64,000 bases of DNA from the NCBI GenBank assembly GCA_963383645.1, contig OY726578.1:25694523-25758522 (forward strand), in the 5' to 3' direction. The notes under the pieces were generated by a model, which was not told where the DNA came from, did not search any database, and saw only the letters and a list, made by a program, of their open reading frames with translations. Positions 32,494 through 44,289 of the stretch are shown one piece after another. The number at the start of each line of letters is the position of its first letter. Within the stretch, counting starts at the first letter, position 1. This stretch comes from Muscardinus avellanarius. Its lineage: Eukaryota > Chordata > Mammalia > Rodentia > Gliridae. The position numbers were made by a program, and so were the translations under genes.

Positions 32494-34558
32494 GGAGGAG
32501 GAGGAGGAGGAGGAGGAGGAGAGCAGGAGGAGGAGGAGGAGGAGAAGAGGAGCAGGAGGAGGAGGAGGAGAGGAGCAGGAGGAGGAGGAGGAGGAGAAGA
32601 GGAGCAGGAGGAGGAGGAGGAGAAGAGGAGCAGGAGGAGGAGGAGAGGAGCAGGAGGAGAAGGGGGAGCAGGAGAAGGAGGAGGAGGAGAGGAGCAGGAG
32701 GAGGAGGAGGAGAAGAGGAGCAGGAGGAGGAGGAGGAGAGGAGCAGGAGGAGGAGGGGGAGCAGGAGAAGGAGGAGGAGAAGAGGAGCAGGAGGAGGAGG
32801 AGAAGAGGAGCAGGAGGAGGAGGAGGAGGAGAAGAGGAGCAGGAGGAGGAGGAGGAGGAGAGGAGCAGGAGCAGGAGGAGGAGGAGAGGATCAAGAGGAG
32901 GAGGAGGAGGAGGAGAAGGGAGCAGGAGGAGGAGGAGGGAGCAGGAGGAGGAGGAGGAGAAGAAGAGGAGCAGGAGGAGGAGGAGGAGGAGAGGAGCAGG
33001 AGGAGGAGGAGGAGGAGAAGAGGAGCAGGAGGAGGAAAGGAGGAGCAGGAGCAGGAGGAGGAGAGGAGGATCAGGAGGAGGAGGAGGAGAGGAGGAGCAG
33101 GAGGAGGAGGAGAGGAGCAGGAGGAGGAGGGGGAGCAGGAGAAGGAGGAGGAGGAGAGGAGCAGGAGGAGGAGGAGGAGAAGAGGAGCAGGAGGAGGAGG
33201 AGGAGGAGAGCAGGAGGAGGAGGAGGAGGAGGAGGAGGAGGAGGAGAAGAGGAGCAGGAGGAGGAGAAGAGGAGCAGGAGGAGGAGAAGAGGAGCAGGAG
33301 GAGGAGGGAGAGCAGGAGAAGGAGGAGGAGGAGAGGAGCAGGAGGAGGAGGAGGAGAAGAGGAGCAGGAGGAGGAGGAGGAGGAGAAGAGGAGCAGGAGG
33401 AGGAGGAGGAGGAGAAGAGGAGCAGGAGGAGGAGGAGGAGGAGAAGAGGAGCAGGAGGAGGAGGAGGAGGAGAAGAGGAGCAGGAGGAGGAGGAGAGGAG
33501 CAGGAGGAGGAGGAGGAGAGGAGCAGGAGGAGGAGGGGGAGCAGGAGAAGGAGGAGGAGGAGAGGAGCAGGAGGAGGAGGAGGAGAGGAGCAGGAGGAGG
33601 AGGGGGAGGAGAGCAGGAGGAGGAGGAGGAGGAGAAGAGGAGCAGGAGGAGGAGGAGGAGAAGAGGAGCAGGAGGAGGAGGAGAGGAGCAGGAGGAGGAG
33701 GAGGAGAGGAGCAGGAGGAGGAGGGGGAGCAGGAGAAGGAGGAGGAGGAGAGGAGCAGGAGGAGGAGGAGGAGAGGAGCAGGAGGAGGAGGAGGAGAAGA
33801 GGAGCAGGAGGAGGAGGAGGAGAAGAGGAGCAGGAGGAGGAGGAGGAGAAGAGGAGCAGGAGGAGGAGGAGAGGAGCAGGAGGAGGAGGAGGAGAGGAGC
33901 AGGAGGAGGAGGGGGAGCAGGAGAAGGAGGAGGAGGAGAGGAGCAGGAGGAGGAGGAGGAGAAGAGGAGCAGGAGGAGGAGAGCAGGAGGAGGAGGAGGA
34001 GGAGGAGGAGAAGAGGAGCAGGAGGAGGAGAAGAGGAGCAGGAGGAGGAGAAGAGGAGCAGGAGGAGGAGAGGAGCAGGAGGAGGAGGGAGAGCAGGAGA
34101 AGGAGGAGGAGGAGAGGAGCAGGAGGAGGAGGAGGAGAAGAGGAGCAGGAGGAGGAGGAGGAGGAGAAGAGGAGCAGGAGGAGGAGGAGAAGAGGAGCAG
34201 GAGGAGGAGGAGAGGAGCAGGAGGAGGAGGAGAGGAGCAGGAGGAGGAGGAGGAGGAGGAGAGCAGGAGGAGGAGGAGGAGGAGAAGAGGAGCAGGAGGA
34301 GGAGGAGGAGAAGAGGAGCAGGAGGAGGAGGAGGAGAAGAGGAGCAGGAGGAGGAGGAGAGGAGCAGGAGGAGGAGGGGGAGCAGGAGAAGGAGGAGGAG
34401 AAGAGGAGCAGGAGGAGGAGGAGGAGAGGAGCAGGAGGAGGAGGGGGAGCAGGAGAAGGAGGAGGAGAAGAGGAGCAGGAGGAGGAGGAGAAGAGAGCAG
34501 GAGGAGGGGGGAGCAGGAGGAGGAGGAGGAGGGGGAGCAGCAGCAGCAGCAGCAGCAG
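32494..34558 (+). repeat. 2.07-kb polypurine minisatellite with CAG tail
   Basis: The plus strand is almost entirely A and G, with regularly spaced C in AGGAGCAGG; only two T residues were noticed, at 32,891 and 33,071 (GGATCA). The basic motif is (GGA)4-6 GAAGAGGAGCA. A longer unit is marked by GAGCAGGAGAAGGAGG at about 33,129, 33,306, 33,536, 33,723, 33,911 and 34,088, a spacing of ~177-190 with one of 230. The array ends in (CAG)7 at 34,538-34,558. It lies in ARVCF intron 1, so the pre-mRNA carries the CU-rich complement. Confidence 0.95.
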
Positions 34559-34940
34559 CGGCGGGAACTTTAAGGCCCGGAGCAGCCACGGAGTCTTGCA
34601 GTCTGGCAGTGAACACCTCGCGCTGAGGAGCCCAGCTTGGCCAGACAACAGCTGCTAGCCGGAGCTATTCCTCCACAGGGCCCTGCGACTCCGAATTCAC
34701 GGAGACAGAGACGGCGCCCGCCGGTTGTCTGGAACCGGTCTGGTCTCCGTCAACTGCCCGCGGGGAACATTTTTACTATCTTGGGAAATCACAGCTCTGT
34801 GGGTTGGTGACTGCAGCAGATAAGGTGTGAATCTGAGAATCATAAAACAAGATCCAACCAAATCGAATCACAAAGCAAAACAAAAAAACTCTGCTTGCCC
34901 TGTCACACCCTTTCTATTACCCAGTTTTTTGGTTTTTTTT
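34559..34940. other. Unidentified GC-rich to AT-rich block right of the polypurine tract
   Basis: Single-copy-looking sequence with CpGs at its left (CGGCGGGAACTTTAAGGCCC, GGCGCCCGCCGGTTGTCTGG) grading to A-rich at its right, ending before a T/A-run and a SINE. It has no long frame of its own and is not a SINE. A retroelement remnant, a retrocopied 5' UTR or a decayed promoter are all possible. Confidence 0.4.
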
Positions 34941-34959
34941 TTTTTTTAAAAAAAAAAGG

Positions 34960-35201
34960 GAGCCTGGCGCAGTGGTGCACGCTGGTAATCCCAGCACTGG
35001 GGGCTGAGACAGGAGGACTGGATCCCAGGTCTGCGGCCAGCCTCCGCTACTTAGTCCCTGTTTCAAAATAAAAGATAAAATATAAATTGGGGTATAGCTC
35101 AGATGTAGAATGGCCCTGGGTTACATCCCCAGTACCACACACAACACAAATAGAGGTCTGGGGTGAAGACCAGAGGAAGAGCACCCGGGTTCGATCACCA
35201 G

Positions 35202-35234
<33 letters not shown>
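34960..35234 (+). mobile_element. Plus-strand SINE with CA tail
   Basis: B1 half (GCCTGGCGCAGTGGTGCACG), two ID halves (~35,090 and ~35,155) and (AC)n at 35,203-35,234 after the second. Confidence 0.85.
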
Positions 35235-35239
<5 letters not shown>

Positions 35240-35637
35240 ATTTTTTTGTGTGAATGTGTGGTGCTGGGGATTGAACCTAGGGCATTTTACCTATGAACTA
35301 CACCCCCAGACCTTTAAAAAAATTTTTAGTTGTTGGTTTTTTGGTTTTTTTTGGTGGTGGTACTGGGGTTCCTGGAAAACCTTCTACCTCTGGGCTATAC
35401 TTCCAGACTATGTGTTTATATATATAATTTTTTTTTTAAACAGGGTCTTTTAAGCCAGAGAGGCTGGCTTCAAACCAGTGCAATCCTCCTGTCTCCGCCT
35501 CCCAAGCACGGGGATTACAAGCGTGCGCCACCACGCCTGGCTAGTTGTTGTTTTGAAAAAGGGTCTCGCTAGGTTGCTGAGTCTTGCAACATTTCAGAGG
35601 CTGTCCTCAAACCTGTGATCCTCCTATCTCAGCCTCA
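35235..35637 (-). mobile_element. Minus-strand SINEs
   Basis: ID half at ~35,260, subfamily-B dimer at ~35,345-35,545 and a B1 fragment to ~35,635. Confidence 0.85.
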
Positions 35638-35775
35638 GTAAAAGAATATTATGAATAATTACACACCAACAAACTAAATAGCTGAGATGAAAGAGAGAAA
35701 TGCATAGAATCACACAGCCTACTGGGACTGCATCAGGTTGAAATAATAAAAATACGAAAGCACTCGTCCTTCCTT
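35638..35775 (+). mobile_element. LINE-1 ORF2 fragment (truncated)
   Basis: The stretch AAAGAATATTATGAATAATT, ACACCAACAAACTAAATAGC and CTGCATCAGGTTGAAATAAT matches the conserved L1 ORF2 segment encoding EYYE..NKL...LNQEE. In-frame stops are present, so it is a dead remnant. It is the only clear LINE-1 piece recognised. A second possible scrap (TTTAATATATAAAGACTCAC) is near 41,055. Confidence 0.75.
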
Positions 35776-35869
35776 GTCTCGTGGGGATAAATCTCCAGCC
35801 CCAGTGGACAGGGACGGCATTGTTCCTACATGCACACATTAGCAAGGGCTAAAGTTTAACTCTGTGTGT

Positions 35870-36155
35870 GGGGGGATACTGGGGACTGAACCCAGGGGTA
35901 TTCTACCACCAAACTACACTTCCAGCCCATTTTGTTTTATCTTATTTATTTTTGTGGCACTGGGGACGGAACCCAAGGACATTCTACCTCCGGGCTGTAC
36001 TCCCCGCCCTATTTTTTGATTCTTTATTTTGAAACAGGGTCTCACTGAGTTGCAGAGGGCCTCACTAAGTAGCTGAGGCTGTCTGCAAATGGTGATCCTC
36101 CTGTATCAGCCTCCCCAATGCTGGGATCCCAAGCGTGCGCCCCCACGTCTGGCTT
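35870..36155 (-). mobile_element. Minus-strand SINEs
   Basis: ID halves at ~35,880 and ~35,960 and one reversed B1 half ending CCCACGTCTGGCT. Confidence 0.85.
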
Positions 36156-36636
36156 GGAGATATTTCTTCAAGCACAAATACTCAGTGCATTGGTCTCACA
36201 GACAATTGCTCCTGGCAGACCAGCAAATGCCAAAGAAATGCTGCTGTCAGCCTGGAGGGAACGGCTGGCCTGTGGGTGCCCCTGCTCCTCTGCTGAGCCT
36301 CAGGGTCCCCAGGAGCGATGCTTCCCTCCCACTGTGGGGCCCACAGGGAAGGTGGTCTTCCATCCCCACACACCCCTGGCCCAGGCCGGGTCTGAGGCTG
36401 CAGGGGCCAGGTAGGGGGAGGAGGCCGCTGCAGAGGGGAGGCAGGTCCCTACGGGGTCCCAGCCGCGCTGACATAGCACCTGTCTCCCTGGGTGGCGATG
36501 GGTGCCCTGTCCTCAGCAGGCAGGAGGGACAGGTGAGGCTCTGCCTGTGCCCGTGACTGGGGGTGGGGCAGGAATTGGGGTCACTGGGCTCACAGGTTCT
36601 GTGCCGTGGGGCCAGAGCGCTTGGAACACACAGGCA

Positions 36637-37300
36637 TAGCCAGGTGCGGCGGCACACACCTGTAATCTCAGTACTTGGGAGGCCGAGACGGGACAATTGT
36701 GAATTTGAGGCCAGCCTCAGCAACTTAGGGAGACCCTGATCCAAAACAAAATATAAAAAGGACTGGGAGCAGGCTGAGCGTAGTGGCACATGTTTATAAT
36801 CCCAGTACTTGGGAGGCCGAGACAGGAGGATCGCAGGCTCATGGCCAGCCCTAGCTATTGGTGAGGCCCTCTGCAACCTAGTGAGACTTGTTTCAAAACA
36901 AGGAATAATAAATAGGGTTGGGGGTGTAGCCCCGAGGTCGAATGCCCCACCCACCCAGTACAATTTCCAGCACCCAGTACCGCAATAAAGCAAAACAAAA
37001 AGGCTGGGGTGTTGCTAGGAGTGCCCCTAGGTTTAATCCCTGTGGAAGGAAGGAGGGAAGTGGGGGAGGGCGGGCAGCCAGGTGTAATGGGCATACCTGT
37101 AATCCCAGCATTGGGAGGCTGACACAGGAAGAGGCCAGCCCCAGCAACTTATTAGACTCTCGGCAACTTAGAGAGAACCTGTTTCAAAATAAAAGGCACT
37201 GGGAGTGCAGCTCAGAGGCAGAATGCCCCTGGTTTCCACCCCCAGTACCATGCAAGAGGGAGAGAGGGAGGGGGAGAGGAGGGGAGGGGGAGGGAAAGCG
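36637..37300 (+). mobile_element. Plus-strand SINE cluster and AGGG repeat
   Basis: B1 halves at ~36,640, ~36,775 and ~37,078, with ID halves at ~36,915, ~37,005 and ~37,200. A GAGGGGGAG-type purine run at 37,255-37,300 follows the last ID half. Confidence 0.82.
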
Positions 37301-38150
37301 TTAGCCCATACACTAGCAAGCACAGAACACGCTGGCCCAGCACCCGCCACCCTCCTCCTTCCGTCCCTGGCCAGGGTCCAGGGCCTCCGGCCACCTGCTG
37401 GCCTCTCCCACACAGCTGTCTACCTCCTAGACCGCAGCCCCTGTGCCCCACACCTTCCTGCCCACACCCCTCCCTGCCCACTCTTGCTCCCCACCTGTCA
37501 GGCCTCGGGGCAGAGTCCCCACACCTGTTCTGGCTCCCCGCAGACTGGGCGGCCCCGGTGCACTTCAAGGGCTATGGCTAAGGCCTCCCAGAGGGGAGGG
37601 CCCGCCACCCTCATCACCAGGGCCCATCGGTGGCTCACCAGGTGGCCTGCTGCCAGAGCGCTGGCACCACCAGACCTCCAACTACCTACGGACCCGCTGG
37701 GGGTGGGAAGGGACAGGCTGAGTGGATCAGCACCCAGCACCTGCGAGGCAGGCTCGATGGGGCCGTGCCCGGGCAGCCCAGGTTCTTGAGGACCAACCGT
37801 GTGCGGTGGGTCTGGGTACCTTGAAACAGTATTAGGAGAGATGTCTGGTCACACTGCCTGTCAGGGCACCCGGGTCCCATGTCACAGCCGAGGAGCGGTG
37901 GGAGGGGTCGGCCATGGCGGTGTCTGCCTTTCCAGTGGGGCCCAGGGTGGTTCCTACCTCCCCGTGGGCAGAGGTGGGCCTGGCCATCCCTCGAGTTGGG
38001 TTTCTGCGGGGCCCTGTGCAGGTTACTCTCCTGGACCCCACCCTGCCAGGACTCCAGGGGCTTCAACGTCAAACCCGCCTTGTTCAAAGACGACAGAGAA
38101 GGGCTCTGGGCCTGAGAGGTTTGCTGGGAGCGATGGAAACGGTCTGAGTG
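37301..38150. other. Single-copy intron DNA
   Basis: Unique GC-rich ~850 bp; no gene supported despite overlapping open frames on both strands. Confidence 0.5.
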
Positions 38151-38154
38151 TCCA

Positions 38155-38950
38155 CCAGGGACAGAGCACGATCCAGAGTGCTCTGAGTTCAAGCCTCAGT
38201 ACCACAAAAATAAACGAATAGATAAATAAATAATGGAAAACGGGAGCCAGGTGTGGGGGCGCACACCTGTAACCCCAGGATTTGGGAGGCTAAGTCAGGA
38301 AGATCGTAGGTTCATGGCCAGCCTCAGCTGCTTAGTGCGGTGAGACCTTGTTCCAAAGAAAGAAACACTGGAAACTGGGCACATCCCTGTAATCCTAGCA
38401 CTTGGGAGGTGGAGACAGGAGGACCGCAGGTTTGAAGCCTGTCTCAGCAACTTAGGGAGGCCCTCAGCAACTTAGTGAGACCCTGTTTCCAAATAAAAAA
38501 CAAATAGGGCTGGACATGGTGGTTCATGCTTGTAATTCCAATACTTGGGAGGCTGAGACAGGAGGTTCCAGGACAGCTCCAGCAAGTAGGGAGACTCTCA
38601 CCAATCTAGCGAGACCCTGTTTCAAAATAAAACTAAAAAAATAGCTGGGTGTGGTGGCACACGCTTGCAATCCCAGCATTTGGGAAGCTGAGACCTGGAG
38701 GATGGCGGTTCGCAGACAGCCTCAGCTACATAGTGAGGCCCTCTGCAACTCAGTGAGAGTTTCAAAATAAAGAATAAAAAAATAGGGCAGAGGGTGTAGC
38801 TCGGAGGTCAAATGCCCCTGGGTTCCATCCCCAAACCCGCAAAAATAAAAATAAAAATAAAAAATAGGGCTGGGGGTGAAACTTGGAGGTATGATGCCCC
38901 TCGGTTCAATGCTCAGTACCTCAGTACCAAAAAAACAAAAAAAAGTAAAC
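38155..38950 (+). mobile_element. Plus-strand SINE cluster
   Basis: B1 halves at ~38,243, ~38,370, ~38,515 and ~38,645 and ID halves at ~38,790 and ~38,868. A short (GACA)n lies at 38,977-38,995. Confidence 0.85.
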
Positions 38951-39062
38951 AGGGGTAGAGAAAAAGAGAAAAGAGAGACAGACAGACAGACAGACATATG
39001 AATAACCAGGATTCCAGAATCAAAGACTGATGGCAAGGAAACCCCTACTTGGTGTGTGTTGT

Positions 39063-39280
39063 GTGTGCGCACACACACACGGGCACACATGTGTGGCACT
39101 GGGGATCAAATCCAGGGGCCTTCTACCTCCAAGCTACACCCCCAGCCCAATCTGCATATTTTATTTTGAAATAGGTCTCACTAAATAGCTGAGGCTGGCT
39201 GCAAACCTGCACTCCTCCTGTTCCAGCCTCCCAAGTCCTGGCGTCACACGTGTGAGCCACCACCACGCCCGGCCCTAACT
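39063..39280 (-). mobile_element. Minus-strand SINE
   Basis: GGCACTGGGGATCAAATCCA through a reversed B1 half ending CCACGCCCGGCC. Confidence 0.85.
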
Positions 39281-39469
39281 GGCCCTTTTAACTAGACCAG
39301 TGAGTGCTGGCTGGGGACCAAGCGTCTGTCACCAGTGACAGCAAACTTGTGGCCTCAAGTATAACAACATTTCCAATTCCCAGTGACAAGATACGAGGCT
39401 AGAAACACTTCTAACACAACAGGAAAAACAAAGTTGAGCCTTCCCTGGTGCTCTTGTCAAAATAAATTC

Positions 39470-40125
39470 TAAAGTTGGGCATGGAGGCACACACTCATAA
39501 TTCCAGCACTTGGGAGGATAAGACAGGAAGATTGCAGGTTCAAGGCCAGCCTCAGCAACTTTCAAATGGCAACCCTATTTCAAAATAAGAAGTAAAAAGG
39601 GCTGAGATGTAGTTTGGAGGTAGAATGCCCGTGGGTTCAATCCACAGTACCAAAATATAAATAAAAAACAAAAATTCTAAAACAGGATATGGTGGTACAC
39701 GTTTGTAATCTCAGTGTTTGGAGGCTGAGACAGAAGGATCGCAGGTTTGAGGACAGCCTCAGCAAATAGTGAGACTCATCAACCTACAGAGACTGTTTCA
39801 AAACAAAAATAAAAAATAAGGCTGAGAGCCGGGCGTGGTGGCGCACGCTTGTCATCCCCGCGCTTGGGAGGCGGAGACAGGAGGATCGCGCAGGTTCGAA
39901 GCCAGCTGTGCTGGCTTAAGAGACCCTGTTTCCAAATAAAAATATATATTAAAAAAAAATAGGTCTGGGAGTGTAGCCCGGAGGTAGAAGGGCTTCCAGG
40001 AACCCCAGTACCACCAAAAAAAAAAAAAAAAAAGGCTGAGGGTGTAGCTCAGAGGTAGAATATCCCTGGGTTCAATCTCCAGTAGCACAATAAATAAATA
40101 AATTAATTAATTAATTAATTCTAGA
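39470..40125 (+). mobile_element. Plus-strand SINE cluster with nested subfamily-B copy
   Basis: B1 halves at ~39,475, ~39,685 and ~39,828. The last is a complete subfamily-B element (39,827-40,031) inserted into an ID half, bracketed by AAGGCTGAG (39,818-39,826 and 40,032-40,040). (TTAA)n lies at ~40,100-40,120. Confidence 0.85.
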
Positions 40126-40131
40126 CGAATT

Positions 40132-40133
<2 letters not shown>

Positions 40134-40167
<34 letters not shown>

Positions 40168-40355
40168 GGGGATTGAACCAAGGGTATTCTACCTCCAAGC
40201 TACAACCTGGTCCCCTTTCATTTTTTTTATTTTGAAACAGGGTCTCACTAGGCTGGTGAGCGTCTCAGTGCTTGCTGAGACTACCCTTGAACCTGTGATC
40301 CTCCTGTCTCAGCCTCCCAAACACTGATGGCAGGCGTGTGCCACCCCACCCAGTT
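40134..40355 (-). mobile_element. TG repeat and minus-strand SINE
   Basis: (GT)n at 40,134-40,161 runs into TTACTGGGGATTGAACCAAG, then a reversed linker and B1 half. Confidence 0.85.
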
Positions 40356-40399
40356 TAAATGGGTTAAATCTTCAGCATAATGTTCTAAAGGAGAAACAT

Positions 40400-40935
40400 G
40401 AGCTGGGCGTGGTGGCGTGCGCTTGTAACCCCAGCTTTGGGAGGCTGAGACAGGAGGACCGCAGTTGGTAGACAGCCTCAGCTACTTAGTGAGGCCCTTT
40501 GCAACTCAGTGAGACCCTGTTTCAAAATAAAGAATAAAAAATAGGGCAGGGGGTGTAGCTTGGAGGTCAAATGCCCCTGGGTTCCTCCCCCAGACCCGCT
40601 AAATAAATAAATAAATAAATAAATGAAAAACGCAGGAGAAAAGATGACAGACATGCATTTATATGTACCGTGGAGGACGGTACACCAAGCCAACGGAACA
40701 ACTAAAAATATGAAAAAGTAGAGCCAGGCGTGGTGGCGCCGCCTGTCATCCAGAACTTGGGAGGCTGAGACTGGAGGATCACAGGTTTGAGGACAGCCTC
40801 AGCAAGTAGTGAGACTCTCATTAACCTAGCAGGATCTGTTTCAAAATAAAACTAAAAATAGGGCTGGGGGTGTAGCTTGGAAGCAGAAGGCCCCTGGGTC
40901 CAATCCCCAGTGCTGGAAAAAAAAAAAACATAAAA
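40400..40935 (+). mobile_element. Two plus-strand B1-dID SINEs
   Basis: Copies at ~40,402-40,625 and ~40,722-40,935, separated by ~100 bases of A-rich unique DNA. Confidence 0.85.
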
Positions 40936-41114
40936 AGAATATCAACATTTTGCCGCAAAGTATGAAAAATGTCTGAACATCAACAAAGTCATGAGCAAGA
41001 ACTAAAACCTGAGAAGCGTGCGCAGCAGGGAGAGAGATGAGCGAAGAATTAATGTCTTTAATATATAAAGACTCACACTGAGGGCTGGGAATCCCATCAG
41101 AACGCCAGGGGAAG

Positions 41115-41310
41115 CCAGGCGTGGCGGCACAGGCCTGTGATCTCAGCACTGGGGCTGAGGCAGGAGGATCACAGGTTCAAGGCCAGCCTCAGCAGTTTAG
41201 CGAGGCCCTGTTTAAAAAAAAAAAAAAAATTAGGGTTGCAGGTGTAACTCAGAGGTAGAACGTCTCTGGGTCCAACCTCCAGCACCAAAAACAAAAACAA
41301 AAAACCAAAC
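41115..41310 (+). mobile_element. B1-dID SINE
   Basis: AAGCCAGGCGTGGCGGCACA through an ID half ending TCCAACCTCCAGCACC. Confidence 0.85.
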
Positions 41311-41699
41311 CCCAGGGGATCCCTGGCTTGGTGGTGCCGGTTTCTAAAGGCAGGGCAGGGAAGCCCAGCCGTGGGAAGGGGCTCCAGGACCCTGCCGCCC
41401 GGGCCTGGCAGCGGCGTGGTACTGGCCGTCCTTCCTAGGAGTCCACTAGGGATCTCAGAATGCTGAGAGCCGCTGGCTCCATCACCATCCATCTCCTCGG
41501 CCACTCTGGGCTCCTCGAGTGGGGCCAGGCATGATGGCTGCGCTGCCCGTGTGGTCCTGAGGCTTCGTCAGCGGTGCGAGTGACCGAGGCCGAGTCCTGA
41601 CACACGTGGGTGCTCATACCATCAGCCCCTTTCCCTCCTAGCTCCGAGCAGAGACCAAGGATCCCGGCTGGGCTCTGCCCGCCGACTGATGGAGGCCCA

Positions 41700-42284
41700 G
41701 ACACCACGCGCAGTGGCATGTGCCGTAGTCTCTGCACTCGGGATCTGAGACGGGAGGATCACAGGTTCAAGGCCGGTCTCAGCAACTTAGTGAGGCCCTT
41801 GGCAATTTAGGGAGACCCCTTTTCAAAATACAAAATAAAAAACAGGGCTGGGGATGTAGCTTGGAGGTCGAATACTTCTGGGCTCCATCCCCAGACCTGC
41901 CCCCCCCCAAAAAAAAGGATGGGGATGTAGCTCAGAGGAAGAATGCCCCATGCCCTGGATCTATGCCAGGAGCAAAAACTAAGTAAATAAATAACATTCT
42001 TTTTTATTGTGGTACTGGGGGGTAGAACCCAGGGGCTTTCTACCTCTGGGCTATACCCCAGCCCTATTTTTTTAGAATTTATTTGGAAACAGGGTCTAAG
42101 TTGCTGAACCTCACTAAGTAGCTGAGGCTGGCTCCGAACCTGTGCGATCCTCCTGTCTCAGCCTCCCAAGCGCTGGGATTACAAGTGTGCGCCACCACGC
42201 CCAACTCTTACATAAATAAATAAATAAGTAGCAGAAGGTATAATTCCAAGGTAGAACTCTCCCTGGGTTCAATATCCAGTACAT

Positions 42285-42325
<41 letters not shown>
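41700..42325. mobile_element. Mixed-orientation SINE cluster with CA tail
   Basis: Plus-strand dimer (41,700-41,900) and ID half (41,920-41,985), minus-strand dimer (42,000-42,205), and plus-strand ID half ending in (AC)n at 42,288-42,325. Confidence 0.83.
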
Positions 42326-42326
<1 letters not shown>

Positions 42327-42329
42327 GCA

Positions 42330-43315
42330 TGCACACGCAATTGCACACGCAGAGAGGGCATATATGACCCACTCCTCCAGTGCCCAGGGCAGACATGCAT
42401 AATCAATCACCAGAGCAGACATGAATAATCTATCACAACATTCTGGGTGGGCAAAACAGAGGCCAGGAGAGAAGACGCACAGAGGGGGCCAGAGAAGGAC
42501 CAGACAAACACCAGGAGCTGGAAGCAGAGAGGGAGAGGGGGCCAGCGGGACAGGAAAGGAGGAGGCCAACGCAGGAAGGTGAGTGGGAATAGCCGGTTAG
42601 CCTGGGACAGTTCAGCCCGCTACCTCCCACGACACTTGCTAGCAAGTGTCCTCTCGTGTCTGGATAACCCTGAGGTGTGGGGCCTACGAGGAATTAGGGG
42701 AGGTGGGGGACAGCCCCTCTCCCCACTGCTGTCCCCAGACGCCATCACCAGTGCTGCACGCAACGTCACACCCTATGGCCTGGCGCCCCGCCCTGGCCTG
42801 GGCCGAGGTCCCTGGGATGGGGACTGAGAAGCTGGACCGCTGTGTGGCCTCCTTCAGCCTACGCCCCTTGGTAGAAGACACTCGGCATGCAGGGCGGGGC
42901 TCCTGCCTCTGTGGCCGGCACCTTCCCCAGGCACAGCTCCAACCGGCGGGCCTCCACCCTGGATGCTGGGCACCGCTAGAAGCCACAGCGCAGCATCAGC
43001 TGAGCCTGCGAGGGGCAGCACGTGGTGGGACTGGGCACCCACGCTGAGGGCACGCTGAGGAGACTCAGCAGCCAGCACCCACTCTCCCACAGCAAGCAGC
43101 ATGGCAATTCCCGACAGACGGGGTCAGACACCTCGGGGAGTCCTTCCCACTCAGAGGGGACCAGAGGGACACACTTAGCCTCCCAGCCTGTCACACCCCC
43201 AGGCACCACCGCTGGTAAAAGATGAACGCCAAACACAGGTGACACCCCTGGGCGGGAGCTGGCGCATGTAACCCCCATGACACCCCAGGAGTGATCAGAG
43301 CAGACCATCATGGCA
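42330..43315. other. Single-copy intron DNA
   Basis: Unique ~1 kb with a purine-rich segment at 42,460-42,560. No exon, RNA gene or strong motif cluster seen. Confidence 0.5.
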
Positions 43316-43317
43316 AA

Positions 43318-43575
43318 ACTAGCAGGGACCAGTGGCGATGCCTGTCACCCCAGTACTTGGGAGGCTGAGATGGGAAGATGGCAGGTTCATGGCAGCCTCA
43401 GCAACTTAGTGAGACTCTTCCAAAATAAAAAGATAAAATACTGCTGGGGGTGTAGCTCAGAGGTAGAATACCCCTGGGCTAAATTCCTGGTACCCAAACA
43501 AAAAAGCAAATAAATAAAATAGGGCTGGGGGTATAGCTCAGGAGTAGGATGCCCCTGGGTTCAACCCCCAGGACC
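43318..43575 (+). mobile_element. Degenerate B1-dID plus extra ID half
   Basis: B1 half from ACCAGTGGCGATGCCTGTCA, with ID halves at ~43,445 and ~43,525. Confidence 0.82.
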
Positions 43576-44285
43576 CCCCACACCCTTCCAGAAACACAAA
43601 GTGCCCAGTATCTGACCCTTTCAGACAAAATCTCTGGGGTTGAGCTCATGAGCCGTGGCCAGCGGCAACTCCAGTTTCCCAAGGGCAGCTGGGAGCAGTC
43701 GGAGCCCAGCATCAGGCTGGGCAGGATGGTCTGACACTGGACACCACTGTGGCTGGCATTCAAGCCGAGATGGATGGCAATCAGAACCATCCAATGTCCT
43801 AGACAGCCCTGCCCAGCACGCTGGCAGGCTGGCTTGTCCTAAGCCAGAGATCAAGCTGGTGGCTGCTGTCCACACTTTGGCCACTAGGAAGTCCTGGTGG
43901 GAGGCAGGAGGCCCCTGCGTCCGGCCTTTATAGCCAGGGCCTGGTCTGCGGGTGAAGAGGAGCAAGTGCAGGCCGCTGGGCCCGGCCCTGTCCTGAAGGG
44001 GAGTAGATGTGCCAGGCCGAGGCCGGCTACTTACCCGTCTCTAGGGGAGATCAGCATGTCCTGCCGCCCTTCCCGCAGGCTCTGGCTCCTGCAGAAAAGC
44101 CAGAGGACACCGTGTGAGGCTACCTGCCTGGGCAGATCCCTTCTGGACCCAGCTGCACTGTTCAGCCTGTCCCACAAGCAGGACGCCATCACCCCTAACC
44201 CTGAGGTCATTGTCACAGTGCTCCTGACTAGCTACAACCGACTCCTGTGCACACCGCGTCCCAACTGACAGGCCGACTGCAATTC
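43576..44285. other. Single-copy intron DNA
   Basis: Unique ~700 bp; no gene supported. Confidence 0.5.
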
Positions 44286-44289
44286 TCTC

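Noticed and set aside
34538..34558. Polyglutamine-like (CAG)7
   Set aside because: It lies in intronic DNA with no supported reading frame; seven repeats is also too short to suggest expansion.
32424..34616. Giant open frames on both strands (698 and 730 codons) over the polypurine tract
   Set aside because: With almost no T on the plus strand, stop codons cannot occur on it, and the complement lacks A. The translations are pure Arg/Glu/Gly or Leu/Ser/Pro low complexity. Openness is a composition artefact.
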